Notes: generated by a model from the letters alone, not told the origin. DNA of 64,000 nucleotides from Rhodoblastus sp963828185 (GCA_963828185.1 CAWHDV010000015.1:62001-126000); one strand, 5' to 3'. Shown: positions 51,143-61,297, counted from the first letter of the stretch. Program-made: numbers and translations.

Positions 51143-51727
51143 ATGTCTGAGGAAGTGCGCTATCGCGTTTTGCCGACCGAGGATATCCGCCGCTCCAAAT
51201 TGGGCCGTGAGGCCTTTAAAGAGAAGCCTCGCCTGCCGATCATGGTGGTGCTCGACCGCGTCAGGCAGGCCTATAACGTCGGCTCGCTCTTTCGCCTGTG
51301 CGACGCCATGTTGGCCGAGAGGCTGGTGGTCGCCGGCGCCGAGGTCGATTTGCGCAGGCGGCAGTTGATGCAGGCCGCGCGCGGAACGCAAAACTGGACG
51401 CCGTGGTCACAGGAAGAGTCCGCCATCGAGGCGGTCGTTCGCGCCAAGGCCGAGGGCTACCAGATCGTCGCGGTCGAACTGGCGTCCAACAGCGTGCGAC
51501 CGGAAGATTTCGTCCCGAAATTCCCGCTGTGCCTGGTCCTCGGCGGCGAAGCCGAAGGCGTGTCGCAGGAAATCGTCGGCATGGCCGATGCGGTGATCGA
51601 AATTCCGATGCGCGGCATGGCCAATTCCGTCAACGTATCCACCGCGGCAGCGATCGTGCTGTATCAACTCTCCCGCCGCGCAGCTGAAACGGGGGAGGCG
51701 TCGGCTTCCGCTAAGTCAGAACTTTAA
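51143..51727 (+). CDS. SpoU-family RNA 2'-O-methyltransferase (TrmH type), 194 aa
   Basis: This knotted SPOUT enzyme modifies ribose in tRNA or rRNA. Motif 1 Asn-Arg region is in IMVVLDRVRQAYNVGSLFRL; motif 2 LCLVLGGEAEGVSQEIV; motif 3 IPMRGMANSVNVSTAAAIVL. The start at 51143 follows GAGGGA; the longer frame from 51011 lacks family support. The target RNA cannot be told from the sequence. A reverse-strand tRNA-Arg gene follows 37 bases after the stop. Confidence 0.88.
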   Translation: MSEEVRYRVLPTEDIRRSKLGREAFKEKPRLPIMVVLDRVRQAYNVGSLFRLCDAMLAERLVVAGAEVDLRRRQLMQAARGTQNWTPWSQEESAIEAVVRAKAEGYQIVAVELASNSVRPEDFVPKFPLCLVLGGEAEGVSQEIVGMADAVIEIPMRGMANSVNVSTAAAIVLYQLSRRAAETGEASASAKSEL

Positions 51728-51764
51728 GGCGCTGCTGCCGCAAGCCATTGTCCGCTGCGAAAAC

Positions 51765-51841
<77 letters not shown>

Positions 51842-51969
51842 TTCGCGCCCTGTTTACCCGATGCGGGCGGGATGGGCAAAGAAATTTTGCGCCTTTCGGG
51901 CGCCGCGCGGCTTGGCGTATAAATCTCCCGACTCGCTCGCGGGCGTCCAACCCCTTAAAACGATTGCCC

Positions 51970-54900
51970 ATGACCGAAGCTCCAGCCCCCCTCGCCCAAA
52001 CCCCTTCGGCTCAAGGCTCTTTGGCTCAAGGCCTTCTCGCTCCTGGCGACCACGTCTTTCTTGTCGATGGCTCGAATTTCATCTTTCGCGCCTATTTCCA
52101 GTCGATCCGCCAGGACCAGAAATATAATTTCCGCGCCGACCGGCTGCCGACCGGCGCCGTTCGCCTGTTTTGCGCGAAACTGCTGCAATTCGTCCGCGAC
52201 GGCGCCGCCGGCGTGAAGCCGAGCCATCTCGTCATCATTTTCGACAAAAGCGAAAATTCCTTTCGCAAGGAAATCTATCCCGAATACAAGGCGAACCGGT
52301 CAGAGCCGCCTGATGACCTCGTGCCGCAATTCCCGCTGTTTCGCGAGGCGGTGCGCGCCTTCGGCCTGGAGCCGGTCGAACAGGACGTCTACGAGGCCGA
52401 CGATCTCATCGCCACCTACGCCAGGCAGGCCGCCAGGGCCGGCGCCGACGTGACCATCATTTCCGCCGACAAGGATCTGATGCAACTCGTGCAGCCGGGA
52501 ATCTCGATGTTCGATCCGGCCTCGGGCGAACGCGAGGAACGCCGCATCGGCCGCGAGGAAGTCATCGCCTATTTCGGCGCCCCTCCGAAAAAGTCGTCGA
52601 TATCCAGGCGCTGGCAGGCGATTCCACCGACAATGTGCCGGGCGCTCCGGGCATCGGCGTCAAGACGGCGGCGCAATTGATCGGCGAATATGGCGATCTC
52701 GACACGCTGCTCGCCCGCGCCGCCGAGATCAAGCAGAACAAGCGGCGCGAGACCCTTTGCGACCCCGCGGTGGTGGAAAAAGTCCGCCTCTCGAAACGCC
52801 TGGTGCAGCTTGTCGAGGACGTGAAGGTCAAGACGCCGCTCGACGATCTGCGCCTGCGCGAGCCGGACGGCAGGACCCTCGTCGCCTTCATGAAGGCGCT
52901 GGAATTCACGACCCTGACCCGCAGGGTGGGCGAAATCTACGACGTCAACGTCGCCGCGATCGATCCTGATCCGGCCTTCGTCGGCGCCCAGGGCTGGCGC
53001 GGCCGCAACGGCGATGTCGTCGCGCAAGCGGAAGCCGAAATTGCGCCTGCCGAAACTGCGCTTGCCTCTTCGGCCAAAGGCCCGGCGCCGGCCGCCGACG
53101 CGCTCACGCCCGGCGCATTGGCGAGACAGCGCAGCGAGGCCGCGTCAAAAACGCCCCTCGATCGCTCGAATTATGTCCGCGTCGATTGTTTCGAAGAGCT
53201 CGACAAATGGATCGCCGCGGCCTTCGAGGCGGGCTGCGTCTGTTTCGACACCGAAACGGATTCGCTTGATCCCATGCAGGCCAATCTCGTCGGCGTTTCG
53301 CTGGCGCTCGCCCCCAACCGCGCGTGTTATATCCCCTTGGGCCACAAGGCGGCGGGGACGGACGACCTGTTTGGCGGCGGCGGCCTGGCGCCGGGCCAGC
53401 TTCCGATGCGTTCCGTTCTTGATCGGCTCGCGCCGCTGTTCCGCTCGCCTTCGGTTTTGAAAATCGCGCAGAACGTCAAATTCGACTGGCTGGTGTTGGC
53501 GCAGCACGGGATCGAGGTCTCAGCCGTAGAGGACACGATGCTCGCGTCCTATACGCTCGACGCCGGCCTGAACGGTCACGGCATGGACGAACTCTCGCTG
53601 AAGATGCTGGGGCACAGGCCGATCCAGTTCAGCGAAGTCGCCGGCCAGGGCAAGAGTTTCATCGGTTTTTCGCGCGTCGCGCTCGACAAGGCGACGGAAT
53701 ATTCGGCGGAGGACGCCGACGTCACCTTGCGCCTTTGGGCGTGTCTCGCGCCGCGTCTGACTTGCGAGGGCATGACCGCGGTCTATGAGACGCTGGAGCG
53801 CCCGCTCGCCATCGTGCTGGCGCGGATGGAGCGTCGAGGGATAAGCGTCGATCGCGCGCTCCTGTCGCGGCTTTCAGGCGAATTCGCGCAGGACATGGCG
53901 CGGCTGGAGGCGGAAGTCCAGGCGCTCGCCGGCGAAGGCTTCAACCTCGGCTCGCCCAAGCAATTGGGCGACATACTGTTCGGCAAGTTCGGCCTGCCCG
54001 GCGGCAAGAAGACCGCGACCGGCGCCTGGTCCACCTCCGCCAGCGTGCTCGATGAACTGGCCGAAGGCGGCAATGAACTGGCGGCGCGGATTCTCGACTG
54101 GCGGCAAGTGCAAAAACTGCGCTCGACCTACGCAGAGGCGCTGCCGCGCTTCATCAATCCGACCACCGGCCGCGTCCACACGTCCTATGCGATGGCCGCG
54201 ACCTCGACCGGGCGGTTGTCGTCGTCCGAGCCCAACCTGCAGAACATTCCCGTGCGCAACGAGGCGGGGCGAAAGCTGCGCCGCGCCTTCGTCGCCGCTC
54301 CCGGCAAAAAACTGATTTCGGCAGATTATTCGCAGATCGAATTGCGGCTGCTCGCCCATATCGCCAATATCCCGCAATTGAAACAGGCCTTCGCCGAGGG
54401 CAAGGACATCCACGCCATCACCGCGTCGGAGATTTTCGGCGTGCCGGTCGAGGGCATGCCGGGCGAAGTGCGCCGTCGCGCCAAGGCGATCAATTTCGGC
54501 ATCGTCTATGGCATTTCCGCTTTTGGCCTCGCCAATCAGCTCGGCATCTCGCGCGAAGACGCGGGCGCTTACATAAAACTCTATTTCGAGCGGTTTCCCG
54601 GCATTCGCGCCTATATGGACGCGACCAGGAAGCTGTGCCGCGAACAGGGGTTCGTCACCACCCTGTTCGGCCGCAAATGCCATTACCCGAAGATCGCCTC
54701 GAGCAACGCCTCGGAGCGGGCGTTCAACGAGCGCGCGGCAATCAACGCGCCCATCCAGGGCGCCGCCGCCGACATCATCCGCCGCGCCATGATCCGCATG
54801 GACGACGCCCTCGCTGAAGCCGGATTGCGGGCGCAAATGCTGCTGCAAGTGCATGACGAACTGGTGTTCGAGGCGCCGGAGGCGGAAGTGGCGGCCACCA

Positions 54901-55010
54901 TCGCGCTCGTGCGGCGCGTCATGGAGCACGCCGCCCTGCCCGCCGTCAGCCTCAGCGTCCCCCTGCTCGTCGAAGCCCGCGCCGCCGACAATTGGGATGA
55001 GGCGCATTAG
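51970..55010 (+). pseudogene. polA: DNA polymerase I, one apparent frameshift in the 5' nuclease domain
   Basis: The start ATG 51970 opens with a short repeat-containing tail, then the 5' nuclease (VFLVDGSNFIFRAYF, IISADKDLMQLV). Near 52586-52593 (CCTCCGAAAAAG) one base must be inserted to continue as VVDIQALAGDSTDNVPGAPG, the expected helix-hairpin region. From there the frame is intact: 3'-5' exonuclease with VCFDTETDSLDPM (metal-binding Asp and Glu kept), polymerase motif A SADYSQIELRLLAHIA, motif B RRRAKAINFGIVYGIS and motif C QVHDELVFEAP. Total about 1013 aa when corrected. The polymerase is normally important for replication and repair, so a sequencing indel is the most likely explanation. 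Confidence 0.9.
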
Positions 55011-55040
55011 GCGTCGGCTTGTCCGCCTAATAAATAGGCG
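55006..55040 (+). other. Three-segment alternative hairpin after polA
   Basis: Segment A ATTAGGCG (55006-55013) can pair with B CGCCTAAT (55024-55031), and B through CGCCTA can instead pair with C TAGGCG (55035-55040). The two hairpins exclude each other. The polA stop lies in segment A. There is no T run, so simple termination is not evident. Confidence 0.4.
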
Positions 55041-55122
55041 CCCTGCATTCCATCTCGCCACCGCGCCGCAATACAAGGCTGCGGCCAAGCTGCGCGGGTG
55101 AGGCTTTCTCCCGGTTTCGCCT

Positions 55123-55138
55123 TGGCATGGTCTTTGAT
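55123..55138 (+). promoter_or_regulatory. Possible sigma-54 promoter for glnK-amtB
   Basis: TTGGCATGGTCTTTGA resembles the -24/-12 consensus TTGGCACG-N4-TTGC, with the GG element perfect but GA in place of GC at -12. It is about 75 bases upstream of glnK. Nitrogen control of glnK-amtB through NtrC and sigma-54 is standard in the group, which raises the likelihood. Confidence 0.45.
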
Positions 55139-55213
55139 TGGCCACGTTCGGTCCAGGTTCGCCGGACCGTTCGAGTGCGTCCGGCTGTTCCGACGCGGAA
55201 ATCGGGGAGCAAA

Positions 55214-55552
55214 ATGAAAAATATTGTGGCAATCATCAAGCCGTTCAAGCTGGACGAGGTGCGCGACGCGCTCACCGCGGTCGGCGTGCACGGCCTGACA
55301 GTGACGGAAGTGAAGGGCTATGGCCGCCAGAAGGGCCATACCGAAATTTATCGCGGCGCCGAATATACCGTGAATTTCCTGCCGAAGCTGAAGCTGGAAA
55401 TCGCCGTCAGCGCCGATCTCGTCGACAAGGCGGTCGAAGCCATCGTGTCGGTCGCCAAGACCGGCCAGATCGGCGACGGCAAGATTTTCGTGAGCCCGCT
55501 TGAGCAGGCGATCCGCATTCGCACGGGCGAGCGCGATTCCGACGCGCTGTGA
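55214..55552 (+). CDS. glnK: Nitrogen regulatory protein P-II
   Basis: This small trimeric signal protein of 112 aa senses 2-oxoglutarate and ATP/ADP and blocks the ammonium channel AmtB when nitrogen is ample. The T-loop with the uridylylation site Tyr51 (YRGAEYTVNFLPK) and the VTEVKGYGRQKGH block are intact, as is the C-terminal GDGKIFVSPLEQAIRIRTGE. ATG 55214 follows GGGGAGC. It is 43 bases upstream of amtB, the usual glnK-amtB operon, so it is GlnK rather than GlnB. Confidence 0.95.
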   Translation: MKNIVAIIKPFKLDEVRDALTAVGVHGLTVTEVKGYGRQKGHTEIYRGAEYTVNFLPKLKLEIAVSADLVDKAVEAIVSVAKTGQIGDGKIFVSPLEQAIRIRTGERDSDAL

Positions 55553-55595
55553 CGAACAGGCCTTCCCCCATTTCCCTGAAGGAGTGAGTAAGCAA

Positions 55596-57098
55596 ATGAA
55601 CTTGATCCCCACCCGCAAGACCGCGTTGCGCGCGCTGGGCCTCGGCGCCCTGGGCGTGGCGCTGTGCGCCTGCGCCGCCTATGCGCAGACGGCCGCGCCC
55701 GCCGCAGCCCCGCCGGCCCCCGTCCCCAACAAGGGCGACACCGCCTGGATGCTGGTCTCCTCGGCCCTGGTGCTGATGATGTCCATCCCCGGCCTCGCCC
55801 TGTTCTACGGCGGCCTCGTCCGCACCAAGAACATGCTGTCCGTCCTCGCCCAGGTCTTCGCCATCGTCTCGATGGTCGGCGTCATCTGGGTGCTCTACGG
55901 CTATTCCGAAGCCTTCACCAACGGCGGCTCGCTCAACGATTACGTCGGCGGCTTCTCCAAGGCCTTCCTGATGGGCGTCAACTCCAACTCGACCGCCGCC
56001 ACCTTCTCGAACGGCGTCGTCATTCCGGAATACGCCTACATGGTGTTCCAGATGACCTTCGCCATGATCACCCCGGCGCTGATCATCGGCTCCTTCGCCG
56101 AGCGCATCAAATTCTCGGCGGTGATGCTGTTCGTCCTCTTGTGGGTCACGCTGATCTATTTCCCGATCGCCCACATGGTCTGGTACTGGGGCGGCCCGGA
56201 TGAGATCGGCGATGCGGCCAAGGCGCTGGCGGCGGCTTCCGGCGAAGCGGCCAAGGCCGCGGCGCAGCACAAGCTCGATCTGGCCAACGCCGACGCCGGC
56301 AAGCTGTTCCAGCTCGGCGCGCTCGACTTCGCGGGCGGCACCGTGGTGCACATCAACGCCGGCATCGCCGGCATGGTGGGCTGTCTGATGATCGGCAAGC
56401 GCATCGGCTACGGCAAGGAAATCATGGCTCCGCACTCGCTGACCATGACCATGATCGGCGCCTCGCTGCTGTGGGTGGGCTGGTTCGGCTTCAACGCCGG
56501 CTCCAACCTCGAGGCCAATGGCGTGACGGCGCTCGCCTTCGTCAACACCATGGTCGCCACCGCCGCCGCCGCCATGTCCTGGCTGCTGGTCGAATGGGCG
56601 GTCAAGGGCAAGCCCTCGCTGCTCGGCATGGTGTCGGGCGCGGTCGCCGGCCTTGTCGCGGTGACGCCGGCTTCCGGCTTCGCCGGCCCGATGGGCTCGG
56701 TCGTGCTCGGCCTCGTCGTCTCCCCGCTCTGCCTGTTCTTCGTCTCCACGGTGAAGAGCAAGTTCGGCTATGACGACGCGCTCGACGTGTTCGGCGTCCA
56801 CTGCATCGGCGGCATCACCGGCGCGCTGGCCACCGGCATCCTGGTCGCTCCGGCGCTCGGCGGCGTCGGCATCACCGACTACACCAACTTCGCCCACAAC
56901 AACGCCGGAACCTACGACATGGTGGCCCAGCTCATCATCCAGGCCAAGGCGGTCGGGACGACCCTGCTGTGGTCGGGCATCGGCTCGGCGATCCTCTACA
57001 AGGTCGTCGACCTCGTCGTCGGCCTGCGTCCCGCCCCCGAGCAGGAGCGCGAAGGCCTCGACATCGCCGACCACGGCGAACGCGCCTACAACTACTGA
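55596..57098 (+). CDS. amtB: Ammonium transporter AmtB
   Basis: AmtB is the inner-membrane ammonium channel, regulated by GlnK. A signal peptide (ALRALGLGALGVALCACAAY) precedes eleven membrane helices. Diagnostic blocks are DTAWMLVSSALVLMMSIPGL, FYGGLVRTKNMLSVL, FAERIKFSAVMLF, DFAGGTVVHINAGIAGMVG with the first pore His, LLWVGWFGFNAGS, and FGVHCIGGITGALATGI with the second pore His. At 500 aa it is full-length, with a soluble insertion near residues 200-245 rich in Ala and Lys. AAGGAG precedes the start. Confidence 0.95.
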   Translation: MNLIPTRKTALRALGLGALGVALCACAAYAQTAAPAAAPPAPVPNKGDTAWMLVSSALVLMMSIPGLALFYGGLVRTKNMLSVLAQVFAIVSMVGVIWVLYGYSEAFTNGGSLNDYVGGFSKAFLMGVNSNSTAATFSNGVVIPEYAYMVFQMTFAMITPALIIGSFAERIKFSAVMLFVLLWVTLIYFPIAHMVWYWGGPDEIGDAAKALAAASGEAAKAAAQHKLDLANADAGKLFQLGALDFAGGTVVHINAGIAGMVGCLMIGKRIGYGKEIMAPHSLTMTMIGASLLWVGWFGFNAGSNLEANGVTALAFVNTMVATAAAAMSWLLVEWAVKGKPSLLGMVSGAVAGLVAVTPASGFAGPMGSVVLGLVVSPLCLFFVSTVKSKFGYDDALDVFGVHCIGGITGALATGILVAPALGGVGITDYTNFAHNNAGTYDMVAQLIIQAKAVGTTLLWSGIGSAILYKVVDLVVGLRPAPEQEREGLDIADHGERAYNY

Positions 57099-57124
57099 AA
57101 ACAGCGCGAAAGCAGCAGCGAAGA

Positions 57125-57150
57125 ACAGCGGCGGGGCAACCCGCCGCTGT
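57125..57150. terminator. Bidirectional terminator after amtB and the M48 peptidase gene
   Basis: An eleven-pair stem ACAGCGGCGGG/CCCGCCGCTGT encloses loop GCAA; TTCGTTTC follows on the amtB side. The two genes converge here, so it can serve both. Confidence 0.8.
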
Positions 57151-57156
57151 TTCGTT

Positions 57157-58643
57157 TCAGTTGGCGATGAGCTTGTAGCTTTCGCCCGATTTGAGCGTCG
57201 GGCTCTCGAGTCCGTTCAGCAACAGGAAAGTTTCGAGCGGACGGTCGGGCGCGATCATTTTCGCCGCCATCGTGTCGGCGGTGTCGGTCAGGCCGGCGAC
57301 GACGACGCGCAGATGCAGCGGCTGCGCCTGCGCCAATTCCTCGGGCGTAGCCGGGCGGAAACTGTCGATGGCTTGAGAAAACGCATGGTCGACATCCGGC
57401 GTCAGCGCCTTGACGGCAAAAATGATGCGGTAGATGTCGTCATGGAAGGCGATGACCGCCACGCGGAAATTCCATTCCCCGGCGCGGGCGTTGGCCAAAA
57501 CCGCCGGCAGGCCGTTGATTTGGGTGGCCTGGATCGACGAGGTCATCAATCCGTCGATCCAGCCGGAGGTCAGGTAATCGGCAAGCGCCTTGCCTTTCGG
57601 CGCACGGACGCTGTCGAGCCGCAGGGCTTCGGCGCCACCATCGGTGACGCCGAGCACGGCTTGCGACGAGTTTTCCAGGACAAAGCCCTGCGGCGCCTCA
57701 AACGAAAACCCGAGCCGCGGATGGATGAATTTTCGCCCCCTGATGGCGCCGTCCTGCGGATCGTCGCCGAAAGCCATGCCGTCGATCGCCGCCAGATAGG
57801 GCTCCCGGCCCGTCTCGCCCAGTCCCGGCGCGCCGATCTGCCGCGCCGCCAGCAAGGCCTGGGCGATACGCTCCGGCGTCGAGGGGTGGGTGGAGAGGAT
57901 GTCCGGCTTTTCGTTGCCTTTCTGGCCGATCAGCGCGGCGCGCAAGGCGCTGGAGCGGGCGAGAGAGCTGAGGAAACGCGCGGCGCCGAAGGCGTCATAG
58001 CCGGCGCGCGCGATCACCGCGATGCCGATGCGGTCGGCCTCCAGTTCCTGCATGCGCGAAAAGCCGGCGATCGTCAGGGCGGAATTCGCCTCGACTTGCG
58101 CGCTTTTCTGCTGGCTTTCGATGACGCGCGACGCCTGGGCGATCAACGTCGCCCGCCTTTCCTGTTCGGCGCGCAAGAAGGCGTGCCGCGCCGTGACATG
58201 GGCGATTTCATGCGCCATCACGGCGGCGGCCTCCGACGTGTCGTTGGCCAAGGCAAGCAAGCCGCGCGTGACGAAGAGGTCGCCCGAGGGCAGCGCGAAG
58301 GCGTTGACCACGCCTGAATTGAGAATGGTGACGCGATAAGGCTGGCCGGGCGTGTCGCTGGCCTTGGCGAGCCGCGCGAGCACGTCGTTCAGATAGGCCT
58401 GCGCCTTCGGCCAGTGATATTCGCCGCCATAGAGAACCGTCAGCTTCTTTTTTTCAGCGCTGTCGGGCGTTTCGGCCAAGGCCTTGGGCGCCGCCACCGG
58501 CATGGTCGGCGGCGGCGCGTCGCCGCGCCCTGGAGCTCGAGCGTCGCGCAGCCCGACAACAGCAATCCCACCGCCAGCGCCGGCGCCGCGCGGACGGACG
58601 AACGCCGCCGCCCCCGCGTCGATTTACGCAAATTCACCGCCAT
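57157..58643 (-). pseudogene. M48-family metalloprotease, lipoprotein, frameshift after the lipobox
   Basis: The protein is related to BepA-type periplasmic chaperone-proteases. The first frame, from ATG 58643, gives a lipoprotein signal ending LLLSGC (acylated Cys) and a few residues to TLELQG. Near 58520-58545 the frame must change to GDAPPPTMPVAAPKALAE and on into the catalytic domain, where the zinc motif is HEIAH (AAVMAHEIAHVTARHAF) with the third ligand in MQELEADRIG. A C-terminal LysM-like tail (DRPLETFLLLNGLESPTLKS) completes it. Without correction translation from the internal Met at 58503 would give a protein with no export signal. A sequencing error is likely. Confidence 0.75.
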
Positions 58644-58751
58644 TCGCGCCCGTCGCCTCGTCGAAACCCTCATCATGCCGATCGGAAAAAAGGGTCGCCT
58701 TGAAATCGTTATCTCCGCACCCCGACGCCTGCCTCGCTGGACTTGTCCGCG

Positions 58752-59558
58752 TCAATGCCTGTCCTCAATAAACTCGATTTGGTCGGGATGGAACAACTCG
58801 ATTTGCGGCGAGGCGCCGATTTCCAGCACGCCGCGCGCGCGAATGAGGCGATGGAGCAGACTTTGGTCGGAAAAGCCGGCCTGTTCGAACGAGCGCAGAT
58901 TGCGCCTGGCGATCGTCAGCGACGGACCGCCGCGACGCGCGCCGAAATTGAGGTAGAGTCGGGAGCGGGAACGGCCGATGGACCCGACGTGGCCTTCGAC
59001 CAGCGCCAGTGTTCCGGCGCGCCCGGCAAGATCCGGCGAATTGTCGAGGTCGAGCACGGCGAAGGCGGGATCCTTCCATACGCCAAGCGCGTCCGCGCGC
59101 GCCTCGGTTTCCGCCGCACGGATGCTTTCGGCGCCGCATGTGGCGGATTCCGCGCCGACCTCGACGAGACCAGCGGCAACAAGGATCAGGTCGACGGACT
59201 CGGTTTCGCCGTCCACGAACAGGCGCGCCGGAATTCGTCCCCAGCGATCCGGCCCGCCAAGTTTTTGCAGAACAAGGTTTTTGCCCGCCAGCAATGAAGT
59301 CAGCTCCGCCGCGACTTTTTCCGGACGGTCCGGCGCGGTCGGCGAGGCGCGCGGCGGCTCCAGGGTCGGGAAATAGATCATGCGCCCGTCGGCGAGAAAG
59401 ACATCAAGTCTTTTGTCGACGCTGGCGAAGCGCACGTTTTCGCGCGCGATCGCGGCGTTGCAAAGGAAACGTGCGGCGGCGCGGCCTGTCCGCGGCGAAA
59501 CGACAAAAAGCAGCGCGCCGGCGAACGAGGCGAGAAGGCGGATGGTGCGGAATTTCAT
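58752..59558 (-). CDS. Thermonuclease-fold (SNase-like) secreted protein
   Basis: The protein of 268 aa has a signal peptide (TIRLLASFAGALLFVVSPRT). The central OB-fold region shows LDVFLADGRMIYFPTLEPPR, then GPDRWGRIPARLFV and VDLILVAAGLVEVG, typical of SNase-like proteins. The residues that hold calcium and the first catalytic Arg in true nucleases (the pattern G-x-x-x-R-L-x-G-I-D) are replaced here, so nuclease activity is doubtful. The gene is transcribed toward the M48 gene, about 100 bases apart, perhaps as one operon. Confidence 0.7.
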   Translation of the reverse strand: MKFRTIRLLASFAGALLFVVSPRTGRAAARFLCNAAIARENVRFASVDKRLDVFLADGRMIYFPTLEPPRASPTAPDRPEKVAAELTSLLAGKNLVLQKLGGPDRWGRIPARLFVDGETESVDLILVAAGLVEVGAESATCGAESIRAAETEARADALGVWKDPAFAVLDLDNSPDLAGRAGTLALVEGHVGSIGRSRSRLYLNFGARRGGPSLTIARRNLRSFEQAGFSDQSLLHRLIRARGVLEIGASPQIELFHPDQIEFIEDRH

Positions 59559-59662
59559 TTTGAGCCGCCGGCATTGTGACGCCGCCGGACGCTGGCAGGT
59601 TTTTTGTCCGTCGTTTCTATGTTACTGAGGTCGCGCGCCGGTTCGCAGATTCGGCCGACAGC

Positions 59663-59739
<77 letters not shown>

Positions 59740-59958
59740 GAAAATCACAGTAAAACATATGGTTGCAAATCTGGCGCAATTCGCGGCCCTGTTTCCGCAT
59801 CGAATTTGTACCATCCCTGGCGCGTGAGCGTCGGAAAAAATATCGCTGATCGCCCTCGAAACCGAAAACCCCGCGAAAACGCTGGCGTTTTTCGCATGCA
59901 CTCTTCCTCAATAATTTGCAGGCATGATCTTCGGCGGTCACTCCGTCAGGAGGCGCGA

Positions 59959-60000
59959 ATGATTTCTTTCGAACGGTTTGGGCATGTCCTTGTTTCGTAG
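59959..60000 (+). CDS. Possible 13-aa leader peptide overlapping the tadE start
   Basis: A perfect AGGAGG (59948-59953) is five bases before ATG 59959, which opens MISFERFGHVLVS and stops at 59998-60000. It overlaps the first codons of the TadE-type gene in another frame. It may couple or tune translation of that gene. Alternatively a small sequence error has split the true N-terminus from the gene. Confidence 0.35.
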   Translation: MISFERFGHVLVS

Positions 60001-60622
60001 AAATACGCGATCAATACCCATTCTTTCCTTGCGTCATGTCGCGCACAGGAAGATGCGCGCCTTCGCCCTGGCTGGAAAGGGCGTCGTCGCCGTCGAATTC
60101 GCCCTGGTGATTTTTCCGCTGATCTTCACTTTGCTGGCAATTCTCGAATCCGGCCTCGACCTCTATCTGCGGTCGGCGCTCGACAACGCCTCGCAGGAAA
60201 TCGCCCGCCAGATCTACACCGGCGCAGTGCAGAACATGACCATCAATGGTGGCCCGATCACCCAGCAAGCATTCATCAACAACATCGTCTGCCCGAAACT
60301 GCCATCCGTGCTGCAATGCAGCAACGTGATCGTCAACCTCGTCGATTTCACCGAGGCTTCGCCAACGCCCTATTACAATTACGTCAATGCGCAATCGAAC
60401 GGCCTGGTCCAGCCGCCGCTCGACAATACCCAGACCAGCTTCTGCCTGGGAAGCACCAGTTCCTACATGATCCTGCAAATCCTCTACCCGATGCCGCTGA
60501 TTTCGAGCGTCTTCTCCAGCGGAGGCGTGGCCACCTACCAGGGCCAGCGGGTCCGCGTGCTGTTCTCCACGGCCGCGTTCCGCAACGAACCTTTCCCGAC
60601 GCCAACCTATGTCGGCTGCTGA
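59984..60622 (+). CDS. TadE-family pilus assembly protein, 212 aa
   Basis: TadE-type proteins are minor pseudopilins of Flp/Tad pili, cut by a prepilin peptidase. The diagnostic segment is GVVAVEFALVIFPLIFTLLA (about residues 33-52), with the conserved Glu at position +5 after the processing Gly; the family helix continues with LDLYLRSALDNASQEIARQI. The C-terminal part has four cysteines that may pair in the periplasm. ATG 59984 has no strong ribosome site of its own; the strong one belongs to the overlapping short frame at 59959. It overlaps the next gene by 14 bases. Confidence 0.82.
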   Translation: MSLFRRNTRSIPILSLRHVAHRKMRAFALAGKGVVAVEFALVIFPLIFTLLAILESGLDLYLRSALDNASQEIARQIYTGAVQNMTINGGPITQQAFINNIVCPKLPSVLQCSNVIVNLVDFTEASPTPYYNYVNAQSNGLVQPPLDNTQTSFCLGSTSSYMILQILYPMPLISSVFSSGGVATYQGQRVRVLFSTAAFRNEPFPTPTYVGC

Positions 60623-61295
60623 GGCGCCCATGATCGATATCCGCGCCAAAGCCCGCAGCTTCGCCGTCGAGACCTCCGCGACGTCCCTGGTCGAATTCGC
60701 CGTCGCCGCGCCGGTCCTGATCGCCCTGCTGCTCGGCGCGGTCGAACTCAACAACGAGATCACGGCGGGACGGCGGCTCGACCAGGCGTCCTATTCGATC
60801 GCCCAGATCGTCTCGGAAGCACCCGATCCGCCGGGCACGATCACCGAGACAGACCTCCAGATGGCCAATGATTCGGCGATGGTCGTGTTCCCGCTCGTCC
60901 TGTCGGATTCCTCCGCCAAGGGCGAAAGCTGGTCGTCGGACGTGTCGATCACCATCAGCAATGTCGTCATGACCCAGAAGTCGAACGGGACTTATAAAGC
61001 CGAGGTCGCCTGGAGCTGGGGCGCCAACAAACGCCCTTGCAACAAGAACCTCAAACCCGCGACCAGCGACGACGCGACGCCGACCACCACGACTTTGCCG
61101 CCCGACGCCTACGCGCCCGGATCGATCGTTGTCGTCGATGTCGTCTACAACTATACGCCGCTGTTCATGGCCAAGCTTTTCAACGGCATCGCGATGAGCC
61201 GCTCGACCTTTCTGCAGCCGCGCAATGTGCCGCCGACGAGCTACATCATTCATTCGGGCGCCGCCGGCGGCGCGACCCTTTGTCCAGGATACTGA
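60609..61295 (+). CDS. TadE/TadG-like pilus assembly protein, 228 aa
   Basis: This is a second pseudopilin-like gene: SATSLVEFAVAAPVLIALLL carries the conserved Glu of the TadE motif, followed by a helix ELNNEITAGRRLDQASYSIA and a periplasmic part with strand-rich sequence and a Thr-rich linker. Starts are possible at 60609 and 60630 (MIDIRAKARSFAV). It overlaps the preceding gene by 14 bases and ends just before the TadG-type gene, so the three genes form one unit. Confidence 0.8.
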   Translation: MSAAEAPMIDIRAKARSFAVETSATSLVEFAVAAPVLIALLLGAVELNNEITAGRRLDQASYSIAQIVSEAPDPPGTITETDLQMANDSAMVVFPLVLSDSSAKGESWSSDVSITISNVVMTQKSNGTYKAEVAWSWGANKRPCNKNLKPATSDDATPTTTTLPPDAYAPGSIVVVDVVYNYTPLFMAKLFNGIAMSRSTFLQPRNVPPTSYIIHSGAAGGATLCPGY

Positions 61296-61297
61296 CG

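Noticed and set aside
56770..58317. 515-codon forward frame overlapping amtB and the M48 gene
   Set aside because: It is low-complexity Arg/Ser/Ala sequence out of frame with amtB and then antisense to the peptidase.
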